Origin: Neobacillus sp. FSL H8-0543
GTDB taxonomy: Bacteria > Bacillota > Bacilli > Bacillales > Cytobacillaceae
Direction of reading: 5' to 3'
DNA length: 64,000 nucleotides
NCBI RefSeq assembly: GCF_038592905.1
Contig: NZ_CP151943.1
Span: 2,420,501-2,484,500 of the forward strand
The notes below the pieces were generated by a model that did not search any database, was not told where the DNA came from, and saw only the letters and a list, made by a program, of their open reading frames with translations. This document shows positions 17,892 through 26,516 of the stretch, piece by piece. A program made the translations under genes and the position numbers. Positions within the stretch are counted from its first letter, which is position 1. Every line of letters starts with the position of its first letter.

Positions 17892-18728
17892 CTATTTGAC
17901 TGCACCGTCCCCAATTCCTTTAATAATATGCTTTTGAGCAAGGATAAAGAAAATAACAATTGGGATCATCGTTAGTAGTAAACCAGCCATTGCCATATTC
18001 CACTGAATGGTAAATTCGCCAAAGAAATAGAAGGTTGATAGAGGAATCGTTCTTAAGTCCTTATCCGTCAATGTTAATGAAGGTAATAGATAGTCATTCC
18101 AAATGCTAATGATATTAATGATTAAAACCGTAACCGTTATTGGTTTTAAAATCGGGAAAATAATTCTCCAAAAGACACCGAACTTAGATGCACCGTCTAT
18201 CGTAGCTGCTTCTTCTAGCGAAACAGGGACAGATTTTATAAAACCATGATATAAGAAAACAGAAATACTTGAGTTGAAACCAACGTTCATAAAGATTAGC
18301 CCTTCACGGGTATTTAACATTGGGATGCCAAGCGTATCCATAATGTTCCCCATTAACTGCATCAAAGGCATCATGATGGTTTGAAACGGGATTAACATCG
18401 TTGCAATAAAGATCATAAAAATGACATTACTTAACTTATTGTTCGTTCTAACTAACATCCAAGCCGTCATGGAAGATAAAACAACTAGAAGGATGATTGA
18501 AATAATCGTTATATATAATGAGTTTCCAAGTGCATTAAGGAAGTTCATTTTTTCCATTGCACCAATGTAGTATTGAAATCCAAAATTTTCAGGCCAGGCA
18601 AGAACATTTTCATATAGTTCCTGGCGATTTTTAAATGAGTTCACAAAAATAATGTAGATTGGAGATAAGAAGAAAAGTGCAACTAATATAAGTAATACTT
18701 CTTTGAGAATTTTATTAGTTGTTCTCAT
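17892..18728 (-). CDS. Sugar ABC transporter permease, MalG type
   Basis: A 278-residue permease with six TM helices, the EAA motif EEAATIDGASKFGVFWRIIFPILKP (about 172-196), and a final helix and tail typical of carbohydrate importers (CUT1). ATG 18728 overlaps the upstream stop (TGATG) and has AGAGGTGG upstream; the preceding GTG codon is less likely. It forms the translocation channel with the adjacent MalF-type permease. No ATPase gene is present; a shared MsmX-like ATPase elsewhere is the usual solution. Confidence 0.92.
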   Translation of the reverse strand: MRTTNKILKEVLLILVALFFLSPIYIIFVNSFKNRQELYENVLAWPENFGFQYYIGAMEKMNFLNALGNSLYITIISIILLVVLSSMTAWMLVRTNNKLSNVIFMIFIATMLIPFQTIMMPLMQLMGNIMDTLGIPMLNTREGLIFMNVGFNSSISVFLYHGFIKSVPVSLEEAATIDGASKFGVFWRIIFPILKPITVTVLIINIISIWNDYLLPSLTLTDKDLRTIPLSTFYFFGEFTIQWNMAMAGLLLTMIPIVIFFILAQKHIIKGIGDGAVK

Positions 18729-19612
18729 CACATTTCCACCTCTCGCTTTTTCGTTAGGTACACTTGTGTCAACGCAATCACTGCAACAATTAAGAAAAAG
18801 ACAATCGCTTTAGCCTGACCAAGTCCATAATTCGAATACCCAAAAATCTCATTATAAATATTCATTGCAAACATTTCTGTGGAATTAGCAGGGCCACCAC
18901 CCGTTAATGATAGGTTCGTATCGTAAATTTTAAATGCTGAAGAAAGGGTTAAAAATAGACTGATTGTAAAGGATGGCATTAAGAGAGGGAAAATAATTTT
19001 TCTTAACTTTTGCCAATTATTTGCTCCATCAATCTTAGATGCTTCCAATAATTCACCAGGAATCGCTTGAATACCTGCTATGTAAATTATCATAATGTAA
19101 CCGGCCATTTGCCAAGTAAATACAACAACTAAAGCATACAAGGAATAGTTAGGATCTAATAGCCAATTTAAAAAGATGCTGTCCAATCCTGTTATCTCCC
19201 CAATTAGGGTAAAAACATCAGAGAATACAAATTGCCAAATATAACCTAACATTAGACCACCAATTAAATAAGGCATAAATACCATCGTACGTGCTGTATT
19301 AGCTGTTCTGAGGTTGGATGTAACTAGAAGTGCAAATCCCAGTCCCACAATATTAACAGAAATAACTGCCAAGACGGTAAATTTAATCGTCAGCCATGCG
19401 GAATTTAGAAAGCGTTCATCATCAAATAATTTGGCAAAGTTCTCTAATCCAACAAAAACCATTGGGTTCGCTGCAATCCCATCCCAATCAAAAAAGGAAT
19501 AGTAGATTCCGATTAGAAATGGAATGATCACGACAACCGAAAAGATTATCACAAGCGGAGCTGTAAATAATGCATACCAACCCCAATTCTTTCTTTTTGT
19601 CACTTTAACCAC
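18728..19612 (-). CDS. Sugar ABC transporter permease, MalF type
   Basis: A 294-residue CUT1-family permease with six TM helices, the EAA loop ELLEASKIDGANNWQKLRKIIFPLL (about 187-211) and the usual TGGGPANSTEMFAMNIYNE segment. The start is GTG 19612 (or the GTG three codons later), with AGAAAGAAG upstream. It partners the downstream MalG-type permease and the upstream lipoprotein. The stop overlaps the next start. Confidence 0.92.
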   Translation of the reverse strand: MVKVTKRKNWGWYALFTAPLVIIFSVVVIIPFLIGIYYSFFDWDGIAANPMVFVGLENFAKLFDDERFLNSAWLTIKFTVLAVISVNIVGLGFALLVTSNLRTANTARTMVFMPYLIGGLMLGYIWQFVFSDVFTLIGEITGLDSIFLNWLLDPNYSLYALVVVFTWQMAGYIMIIYIAGIQAIPGELLEASKIDGANNWQKLRKIIFPLLMPSFTISLFLTLSSAFKIYDTNLSLTGGGPANSTEMFAMNIYNEIFGYSNYGLGQAKAIVFFLIVAVIALTQVYLTKKREVEM

Positions 19613-19644
19613 TTCTTTCTAGTAATTATCGTGGATAGTATTTA

Positions 19645-19674
19645 CTAGACACGCCTAAATTCAGGCGTGTCCAG
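19645..19674 (-). ncRNA. Intercistronic stem-loop after the binding-protein gene
   Basis: CTAGACACGCCT (19645-19656) pairs with AGGCGTGTCCAG (19663-19674) with one mismatch. On the minus strand it has no U tract, so it looks like an mRNA-stabilising hairpin or weak attenuator between the binding protein and permease genes, as seen in malE-malF type operons. Confidence 0.5.
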
Positions 19675-19698
19675 CCTTTTTTATTTTACAAAACTCTA

Positions 19699-20955
19699 TT
19701 ACTTCACTGCATTTTGCCAAGCAGCATCAAGTTTTTCGATTAATTCTTGACCAGTCATATCTTTACTTATGAAGAATTCCTGTGCAACTGGTGTGAAATC
19801 ATTTGTAACTACGTTTGCTGGGTAATAGTTTTGAGCCCAAGGAATGGTATTACCGCTGTTTGATGCTTCAAATACAGCTTGTGATAGTGGATCAAGTTCA
19901 CCTGGATCAATATTTGTCATAGCAGGAACGAATCCAAATTCTTCAACAATGTACTTTTTACCAAGATCACTGTTTAACATCCATTTTAAGAAGTCGTTCG
20001 CATTCTTAACTTCTTCTTTATCTTTTGTTCCGTTGATTGCCCAGTTATTACCTACACCAACTGATAATTTGTCATTTCCGTTAAGTGGGAATGGAAGCAT
20101 ACCAATTTCAAAACCTAAATCATAATCTTTAAGCATTCCATATGCCCAGTTACCTTGGTGAATCATAGCTGTTTTTCCAGATGCAAAATCACCAATTTCT
20201 TTATCGTAATTTACATCAAGTGGGTTTGCTGCATTAGCTTTAATCGCTTCAAAGAATTTCCCGAATTCTTGGAATTCCTTTGTATCTGCCATTGTTACCT
20301 TGCCTTCACTCAATTGGTCAATGAAGTCAAAATGATCTTTTTGTAATGCGAAGGGGTAGTTGCTAATATGTCCAATTAAGAAATAAGCTTCTTGTGAAAG
20401 GCCAAATGGATTAATGCCATCTGCTTTTAATTTTTCTAATGTACTTTTAAAAGATTGATAATCCTTTAAGTCTTCTGGTTTAACTAAATCCTTGTTGTAT
20501 ACCAAACCAAAACCTTCAACGCCATATGGAACACCTACAATTTTATCATCGTATTTTAATTCCATATTTGGAGCAATATTTTTTACATATTCTTCATTAC
20601 TCATATCATAAACATAAGAATTTAATTTTTCTGCTTCTTTAACGTGTTGAAGGCTGAAAATAGATGGGCCTTGTTTACTGTTCAATTTAATTTGTAGCTG
20701 TTGGAGATAGTCATCTCCTGTAGTTCCCCATATTTCTACTTCAACGCCAGTTTCTTTTGTGTATTCTTTAGCAAGTTTTTCTAACTGTTCAGAAATCTCA
20801 ACTTTACTTTGGAAAATGGTGATTTTTTTGTCCGAAGACTCCTTTGATCCTTCTTTACTTGATCCTTTTTCGCTGCTGCCGCCTGAACATGCTGTCAAAA
20901 CAAGCATGAAAGCAATCATTAACATGCTGACTAATGCTCTTTTCTTGAATTTCAT
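19699..20955 (-). CDS. Sugar-binding lipoprotein of the ABC importer (SBP family 1)
   Basis: A 418-residue extracellular solute-binding protein. The signal peptide MKFKKRALVSMLMIAFMLVL is followed by lipobox LTAC with lipidated Cys23 and a Ser/Gly/Lys-rich linker. The body has SBP_bac_1 motifs (PSIFSLQHVKEAEKLN, GVPYGVEGFGLVYNKDL, MIHQGNWAYGML). The start is ATG 20955, with AGGAGGGTC upstream; a 27-codon upstream extension is rejected because it hides the signal peptide. It probably captures the disaccharide cleaved by the GH65 enzymes. Confidence 0.93.
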   Translation of the reverse strand: MKFKKRALVSMLMIAFMLVLTACSGGSSEKGSSKEGSKESSDKKITIFQSKVEISEQLEKLAKEYTKETGVEVEIWGTTGDDYLQQLQIKLNSKQGPSIFSLQHVKEAEKLNSYVYDMSNEEYVKNIAPNMELKYDDKIVGVPYGVEGFGLVYNKDLVKPEDLKDYQSFKSTLEKLKADGINPFGLSQEAYFLIGHISNYPFALQKDHFDFIDQLSEGKVTMADTKEFQEFGKFFEAIKANAANPLDVNYDKEIGDFASGKTAMIHQGNWAYGMLKDYDLGFEIGMLPFPLNGNDKLSVGVGNNWAINGTKDKEEVKNANDFLKWMLNSDLGKKYIVEEFGFVPAMTNIDPGELDPLSQAVFEASNSGNTIPWAQNYYPANVVTNDFTPVAQEFFISKDMTGQELIEKLDAAWQNAVK

Positions 20956-21032
20956 TTTATTGACCCTCCTATTGTTTTTTATATAGTAATAAAATGAAAG
21001 ATTCATTTTATAACTACCAGATTTAGTGTTGG

Positions 21033-23399
21033 TCAATTTGCTTGACCAATAGGGATTTCTATAGAATTATCGCAATCATATAATTGCTCATTAACTCTGA
21101 ACTCTATTCTTTCCTTGTTTTCCGCTTTGACAGAAAGTACATTATCAGTAACTGATAGTGTAATAGGCTGTCCTTGCCAATTAAGAGTAAACTTCAACCT
21201 ATGCCAGTTCTTAGGGAGCCTTGGGTTAATGGTGAGTTTTCCATCAACAAGCCTTATTCCGGCAAACCCAAAAACAACTGATTTCCATATCCCGCCGATT
21301 GATGCCGCATGAACCCCATCATCAGACGTATTCATCATTGGTCCTAAATCAATTGCACTTAACTTTTGGAACAATGAATAGGCCAAGTCGTATTCACCAA
21401 TATCATTAGCCAAAATGGCATGTGTAGCTAAACTTAAGCTAGAATCATGCAAGGTTCTAGGTTCATAGTAGTGAAAGTTGGCTCGTTTCACTGCTTCCGA
21501 GAAGCGTTTATGTTCAAATGTTTGTTCTAACAAATAAAGTAAGATTAAAATGTCCGCCTGTTTTGAAACTTGTATTTCGTTTATTTGGTCCGCATTATAA
21601 TCTCGATAAATACTTCTAATCTTTGTCTGCTTTTTGTATTTTTCTAAATCAATTTCCTTCAGCTGAAGATACGTTTTGTCTTGCGGTATGACAAAATCTT
21701 CTTCCCGAGGATTTGGGAGATAAAGTTTATCAGCTCTTGACTGCCAGAGTTGATAAGATTCGTGAACGCCCAATTTATCATCTAGCTCTCCTAATAGCTT
21801 TGGATTTTCTCTTCTTAATTTTTCGTAGTATTTCATCGCCAACTTCATATTGAAGAAGGCCATATAATTGGTAAATGCATTATCATCCACATGTTCCTTA
21901 TATTCATCAGGACCGACAACTTTATTGATATGATATTGCCCCGTCTCCTCGTTCCACTCTATCCGGGTTGCCCAGAATCTGGCTGTATCTAGGATCATTT
22001 CATACCCGTATTGGTCCATGAATTCTTCGTCACCCGTTACGTTATAGTACTGATAAACGGCAAAAGCTATATCAGATGTAATATGCTGCTCAATAAATCC
22101 GGACCAAATTTTCTGTTGTTTTCCAGTAACAATATCAACGTCCCCCCAGATTGGCGTAACCTCGCCATCTGTCGGCCAAGCAGCTTCCCAAGGATACATA
22201 GCGCCTTCATAGCCATTGTCTTTTGCCTTTTGACGTGCGCCTGATAATCCATGATATCGGTAGGTTAAGAGTGATTTTGCTACTTCCGGATTAGAATAAA
22301 TAAAGAATGGTAGAATAAAAATTTCTGTATCCCAGAATGAGTGTCCTTTATAGCCCTCTCCACTTAACGCCTTTGCACCAATTCCCATCCGGTCGTCGTG
22401 TGCCGGTGTCATAATGGTTAAGTGGTATAGAGAAAAGCGTAATGAGAGCAAATCAAAGGGATTGTCACTCTCAATTTCGAAATTATAAGTCTTCCAAACT
22501 TTGTTCTCCCAAGAGTTTCTATGAGTTTGAAAAAGATTATCATAGCCTTGTTTAAAACTATTCTGCAAATCTAGCAACGAAATGTCTCGGAGGCGTTGAA
22601 GACTATAATTCTCCTTACACCATACTTTATCCCGGCTAGTATGAACCGTCGTTAATTTTTCCATTTTCAACGTATCGTTTGGCTGAAGTACCATTTGATA
22701 GGTCAGCCATACTTTGCGGCGACCCATGTTCATTTCGGGAGTTACTGCCGATTCATCATCGTTAATCGTAATCTTGTGTATTGTGTTCATAACGATGTCA
22801 ATGTTCGATTCATTGGTTGTTTGAATTAGTTGAATATATTTCTTTTCAAAAATCCTTCTCTCTCCTTCAAGGAAATGCTGTGAACCAGAGTTGGATAGTT
22901 GCGCATTAATACCCGAATCGAAGGAGATTTCAACAGGATGTGTCAAGCTTTCAATTTCCATTTTCATTCCTACTAAATGCAAATTATCTAATGAAATAAA
23001 TCGTTTAAAATGGAAACGCAATTCTTTTCCGCGAGGAGAGGTCCAGTTAAAAGATCTTGTTAATTCGGCAGTTTTTAAATTTAATTGTTTGATGTAACCC
23101 TTGGTTTTACCGAATTCTAAACTGAATCTTTCTCCATCTATCCGGATATCTATTCTGGTAAAGTCCGCCAAGTTTGGCAATTCTGTTACTTCATTTTTCT
23201 CAGCTTTATTAAAAGTCCCATTTACAAACAGATTTCTCGTTTCTTTTATGTATGGTTCTTCTGTAGCTGACCGTAATCCCATATACCCATTTCCCAAGTA
23301 CATGATTGCTTCGCTTTTACCTAGTAAATCTGAAGAAAAATCTACATCTGCTATTATCCAATTCTTGTATTCTCCATTTCCTAATGAAAAATCCATCAT
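21033..23399 (-). CDS. Second GH65 disaccharide phosphorylase (kojibiose-phosphorylase-like)
   Basis: A 788-residue GH65 enzyme. Visible are YLGNGYMGLRSATEE near residue 35, SFWDTE (about 354-359), the general acid Glu499 in GPDEYKEHVDDNAFTNYMAF, and a later HDSSLSLATHAIL phosphate-site motif. The GPDEYKEHVDDNAFTN context is closer to kojibiose phosphorylase and YcjT-like enzymes than to maltose phosphorylase, an impression from motif memory, not from alignment. It is the first gene of the operon behind the operator-bearing promoter. Two divergent GH65 genes suggest two linkages or a stepwise oligosaccharide pathway. Confidence 0.9.
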   Translation of the reverse strand: MMDFSLGNGEYKNWIIADVDFSSDLLGKSEAIMYLGNGYMGLRSATEEPYIKETRNLFVNGTFNKAEKNEVTELPNLADFTRIDIRIDGERFSLEFGKTKGYIKQLNLKTAELTRSFNWTSPRGKELRFHFKRFISLDNLHLVGMKMEIESLTHPVEISFDSGINAQLSNSGSQHFLEGERRIFEKKYIQLIQTTNESNIDIVMNTIHKITINDDESAVTPEMNMGRRKVWLTYQMVLQPNDTLKMEKLTTVHTSRDKVWCKENYSLQRLRDISLLDLQNSFKQGYDNLFQTHRNSWENKVWKTYNFEIESDNPFDLLSLRFSLYHLTIMTPAHDDRMGIGAKALSGEGYKGHSFWDTEIFILPFFIYSNPEVAKSLLTYRYHGLSGARQKAKDNGYEGAMYPWEAAWPTDGEVTPIWGDVDIVTGKQQKIWSGFIEQHITSDIAFAVYQYYNVTGDEEFMDQYGYEMILDTARFWATRIEWNEETGQYHINKVVGPDEYKEHVDDNAFTNYMAFFNMKLAMKYYEKLRRENPKLLGELDDKLGVHESYQLWQSRADKLYLPNPREEDFVIPQDKTYLQLKEIDLEKYKKQTKIRSIYRDYNADQINEIQVSKQADILILLYLLEQTFEHKRFSEAVKRANFHYYEPRTLHDSSLSLATHAILANDIGEYDLAYSLFQKLSAIDLGPMMNTSDDGVHAASIGGIWKSVVFGFAGIRLVDGKLTINPRLPKNWHRLKFTLNWQGQPITLSVTDNVLSVKAENKERIEFRVNEQLYDCDNSIEIPIGQAN

Positions 23400-23415
23400 A
23401 TAATATTCCTCATTT

Positions 23416-23547
23416 CGAAAACGTTTTAGTTTGTTGCCAAAAAAATAATTGCTTCCCGAAGAATTATTTTTAAAATCCTCGAAAACGTTTTAGTTTTTTT
23501 AAAAGCGTTTACATTTTAAATTTAATACTCATAGAAGAAATTGTCAA
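23416..23547 (-). promoter_or_regulatory. Promoter with two LacI-type operators and a cre-like site
   Basis: On the minus strand TTGACA (23547-23542), 17 nt, then TAAATT (23524-23519) form a sigma-A promoter. Just downstream lies TGTAAACGCTTTTA (23512-23499), one mismatch from the CcpA cre consensus. The palindrome CGAAAACGTTTTAG then occurs twice, at 23480-23493 and 23416-23429, 64 bp apart (about six helical turns). A weaker related site, TAGAAAACGTTCTA, lies upstream of -35 at 23601-23614. This suggests repression by the linked LacI protein with possible looping, plus carbon catabolite control. Confidence 0.7.
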
Positions 23548-23806
23548 CAAAGTTACCTTATAAAATCTGTGACAAAAGACTTTTTGTTTTTATTTTCCAA
23601 TAGAAAACGTTCTAAAGCTGTTATTACTCACTAATTGTTCACATTTACCATCTTCATGGTTAAGGTTAATAACTTCCTTTGGGATAGAGGGGTTATTCAC
23701 CACTTGTTTACCTATGGTACAGATTATCTTGCAAAAGTGATTTCATTTTCAAACTAAATCAATATATTTTATATTAGATTTACTAACGTAAATACTAATA
23801 TGATCT

Positions 23807-23851
23807 ATGAAGGACAAAACTCTCCTTCCAAATCGGCAAAATGTCCTTCAT
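23807..23851. repeat. 45-bp repeat with inverted ends, unit 1
   Basis: It begins ATGAAGGACA and ends TGTCCTTCAT, an exact 10-bp terminal inverted repeat. A similar 45-bp unit follows after 7 bp. It lies between the sugar promoter and the left att-like repeat. Confidence 0.7.
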
Positions 23852-23858
23852 CCCAGTT

Positions 23859-23903
23859 ATGAAGGACAAAGCTCTTCTTTCAAACCTGCAAAATGTCTTT
23901 CAT
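23859..23903. repeat. 45-bp repeat with inverted ends, unit 2
   Basis: A second copy of the preceding unit in the same orientation (ATGAAGGACA ... TGTCTTTCAT), differing at a handful of positions mostly by transitions. Same length, same end structure. Confidence 0.7.
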
Positions 23904-23939
23904 ATAGTTCTTTGGATAAAGAAAATAAATTTAGTATAA

Positions 23940-23966
23940 AAAACCGCCTCTATTTATGGTAAGGTT
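23940..23966 (-). repeat. att-like direct repeat, distal copy of the rlmH 3' end
   Basis: Identical over 27 bp to 28804-28830, which spans the last six rlmH codons including the stop and 9 bp beyond. On the minus strand it reads GAACCTTACCATAAATAG followed by AGGCGGTTT. No rlmH body precedes it here: similarity fades within about 15 nt. It also lies inside an imperfect terminator-like structure (23938-23947 pairing with 23984-23993). Confidence 0.85.
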
Positions 23967-24113
23967 CACCGCACCAATTATACCGGCGGTTTTTAGTACT
24001 GGAAAATAGTTAGTAACATTATTGGTTTAGAAAAAGCTAAAATTGCAGGTTATGGCTTAATTTAAAGAAATTTTTTAGTTCAAGAGGACCGTGAAACGCC
24101 ATCTAAGTCCTAA

Positions 24114-25025
24114 TTACTTAACCAGTCTATTTGTAATGTTTTCCATTTGATTTTGGATAATATTTAGAAATGTCTTCACAGATTTTGATGAATTATTCTT
24201 TGATACTACGTAGCCCAGAGGAATCTTTACTGGGCTATGATTTATCATGAAAGGTTTAGAGATGATCAATTTGTTCCACATAACTTGTCCATTTTTTAAA
24301 GCAGGATCTAGAATAAAGTTAATTGCTCTTCCTTCGGCAACTGTCTTTTCGATGATATCTGTGTTATTAGTAGCAAAAAGGATCTTATTAGGTGCATATT
24401 TATCGGAAAGCTCTTGAAAAAATTGTACTACATACTTGCTGTTATAAATAACTATGGGGTAATCTGACAAATCATATGGAGTAATGTATTCAAGGGAGGC
24501 TAATGGTGAATGTTCATTTACAAGGACATATACTTTTGAATCGAAAAGAACTTTAAATAACAAATCAACATGCTCTTTATGCATACTTTCATAAATATGA
24601 ATTAAACCTGCATGGATTTTACCTTGTTTGATTCCTTCGATAATCTCCTCTGTGGAATCTTCTTCTATATCTACTTTAATATGACGTCGGCTTTCGTGAA
24701 AAGACTGAAAGGCATCAAGTAATAGTGTATTGCATAGCCCAAATATAGCTGATATTTTTAATTCCTTTTGTTTCTTTCGGGCCTTTTCCTCAAATTCCTG
24801 AAGCTTTAAAACGATTTCTTTGGCATGTTGAATCATTTCTTTTCCCTCAACCGTTGGTTCTGTACCTAATCGTGTACGCTTGAAAAAATAGATTCCAAGC
24901 TCATCTTCAAGTGAAGCAATTGCCCTGCTTATTCCAGATTGAGTAACATGGAGATTTTGCGCTGCTGTGGTAATCGATCTTGTTTTTTCAACTTCAACGA
25001 TATATTTTAATTGCTCGATATTCAC
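24114..25025 (-). CDS. LysR-family transcriptional regulator
   Basis: A 303-residue regulator. The N-terminal winged helix is IEQLKYIVEVEKTRSITTAAQNLHVTQSGISRAIASLEDELG, followed by a periplasmic-binding-like effector domain. The start is GTG 25025, with GGAGGT 6 nt upstream; the ATG ten codons earlier has no ribosome binding site. It is transcribed divergently from the flavin monooxygenase operon across 171 bp, the classic LysR arrangement, so it probably activates that operon in response to the substrate. Confidence 0.9.
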   Translation of the reverse strand: MNIEQLKYIVEVEKTRSITTAAQNLHVTQSGISRAIASLEDELGIYFFKRTRLGTEPTVEGKEMIQHAKEIVLKLQEFEEKARKKQKELKISAIFGLCNTLLLDAFQSFHESRRHIKVDIEEDSTEEIIEGIKQGKIHAGLIHIYESMHKEHVDLLFKVLFDSKVYVLVNEHSPLASLEYITPYDLSDYPIVIYNSKYVVQFFQELSDKYAPNKILFATNNTDIIEKTVAEGRAINFILDPALKNGQVMWNKLIISKPFMINHSPVKIPLGYVVSKNNSSKSVKTFLNIIQNQMENITNRLVK

Positions 25026-25196
25026 CTTATACCTCCATCCATGACCAAAACTCATGAAACCATGATTTATATTAATTTTACATGAGCCATTACTTTTTGT
25101 AAAATTATTTTTAGATTAGTCTAAAGATTCTGGATAAAACACGTATCTGGAGGATGTAGGCCACCCTATATTAATAATAATGAAGGAGGAGAAGCA

Positions 25197-26444
25197 ATGA
25201 AATTCGGATTATTCTATGAGCATCAATTACCTAAACCATGGAAAGAGGGGGACGAGCATCAGCTTTTAAAAGATGCTCTAGATCAAATTGAACTGGCCGA
25301 TCAACTGGGTTATGACTACGTATGGGAGGTTGAGCATCACTTTCTTGAAGAGTACAGCCATTCTTCCGCACCAGAAGTGTTTCTCGCAGCAGCTTCACAG
25401 CGCACGAAAAACATTCGTATTGGACACGGAATTGTCCAGCTTCCAATGGAATTCAACCATCCAGCTCGTGTAGCAGAGCGGATTGCAACATTGGATTTAA
25501 TATCTGATGGCAGGGTTGAATTTGGAACAGGAGAAGGTTCAGCAGAAATTGAATTGGGAGGCTTTAATGTCGACCGTGCTGTCAAGCGCAGGGAATGGAG
25601 CGAAGCTCTCGATGCGATTACAAAAATGTTTGTTGAAACACCGTTTGCTGGTTATAATGGTGAATTTCTAAAAATGCCAGCACGTAACGTCCTTCCAAAG
25701 CCCATGCAAAAACCTCACCCGCCTTTATGGATGGCGTGCAGCCAGCATGAAACCATCACTTTGGCCGCATCAAAAGGAATTGGAGCGCTTTCCTTTGCCT
25801 TTATTGAGCCAGAGCAGGCTAAGGAATGGGTAGATGAATATTATAAGATTATTGCATCAGAACAATGTAATCCTGCCGGTTTTTCCGTCAATCCGAATGT
25901 CGCAATCGTTCTGCCGTTTAGTGTCCATGAAGATGAAAAAACAGCTGTTGAGCGGGGTGTCGAAGGGGCTAACTTTTTTGATTATTCATTAGGTCATTAT
26001 TATGCCTTTGGTAAACATCGTCCTGGTTATTCGGATATTTGGGATGAATTTAACAAAAACCAACTACAGGCCACTTCTAGTGCTTCTGAGGAAACAGGTC
26101 ATGAGACCATTTCTAGAAGAGGAGCAATCGGAACACCTGAGCAAGTGCGCGATATCCTCCGCCGATATGAGGAGGCCGGGGTTGACCAGGTGATTTTCAT
26201 CAGTCAGGCAGGGAAAAACCAACATGAACATATTTGTGAGGCACTGAATTTATTTGCCAAGGAAGTAATGCCGGAATTTAAAGATCGTGATGAGCAGTAT
26301 CAAGCACGTAAACAGCAAAAACTGGCCCTGGCAATGGAGCAAGCAATGGAACGCAAGAAACCAGCTCGTCACTCGGATGAGGATTATACAGTGGTCTCAC
26401 CTCCACGCCTGCCAATTACGGAATCAGTTCATGCCAAAAATTAG
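25197..26444 (+). CDS. Luciferase-like (LLM class) flavin-dependent monooxygenase
   Basis: A 415-residue bacterial-luciferase-family protein. Motifs include the N-terminal MKFGLFYEHQLP, the barrel segments YDYVWEVEHHFLEEY and RIGHGIVQLPMEFNHPARVAERIATLDLISDGR, and GTPEQVRDILRRYEEAGVDQVIFISQAG near the C terminus. These enzymes use FMNH2 from a separate reductase to oxygenate a substrate; two candidate reductases lie downstream. AAGGAGG precedes the ATG. The substrate is unknown; xenobiotic, aromatic or long-chain compounds are all plausible. Confidence 0.88.
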   Translation: MKFGLFYEHQLPKPWKEGDEHQLLKDALDQIELADQLGYDYVWEVEHHFLEEYSHSSAPEVFLAAASQRTKNIRIGHGIVQLPMEFNHPARVAERIATLDLISDGRVEFGTGEGSAEIELGGFNVDRAVKRREWSEALDAITKMFVETPFAGYNGEFLKMPARNVLPKPMQKPHPPLWMACSQHETITLAASKGIGALSFAFIEPEQAKEWVDEYYKIIASEQCNPAGFSVNPNVAIVLPFSVHEDEKTAVERGVEGANFFDYSLGHYYAFGKHRPGYSDIWDEFNKNQLQATSSASEETGHETISRRGAIGTPEQVRDILRRYEEAGVDQVIFISQAGKNQHEHICEALNLFAKEVMPEFKDRDEQYQARKQQKLALAMEQAMERKKPARHSDEDYTVVSPPRLPITESVHAKN

Positions 26445-26516
26445 AGAAGAATAAATTTCCAATATATTTTGCAAACGCTAATAAAAAGGAATGGATTCTA
26501 GGGAGGGGTATACCAG

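Noticed and set aside
23940..23993. A second rlmH gene or pseudogene at the left repeat
   Set aside because: Only the last six codons are conserved; similarity fades within about 15 nt, so this is an att-like duplicate and not a gene remnant with a body.
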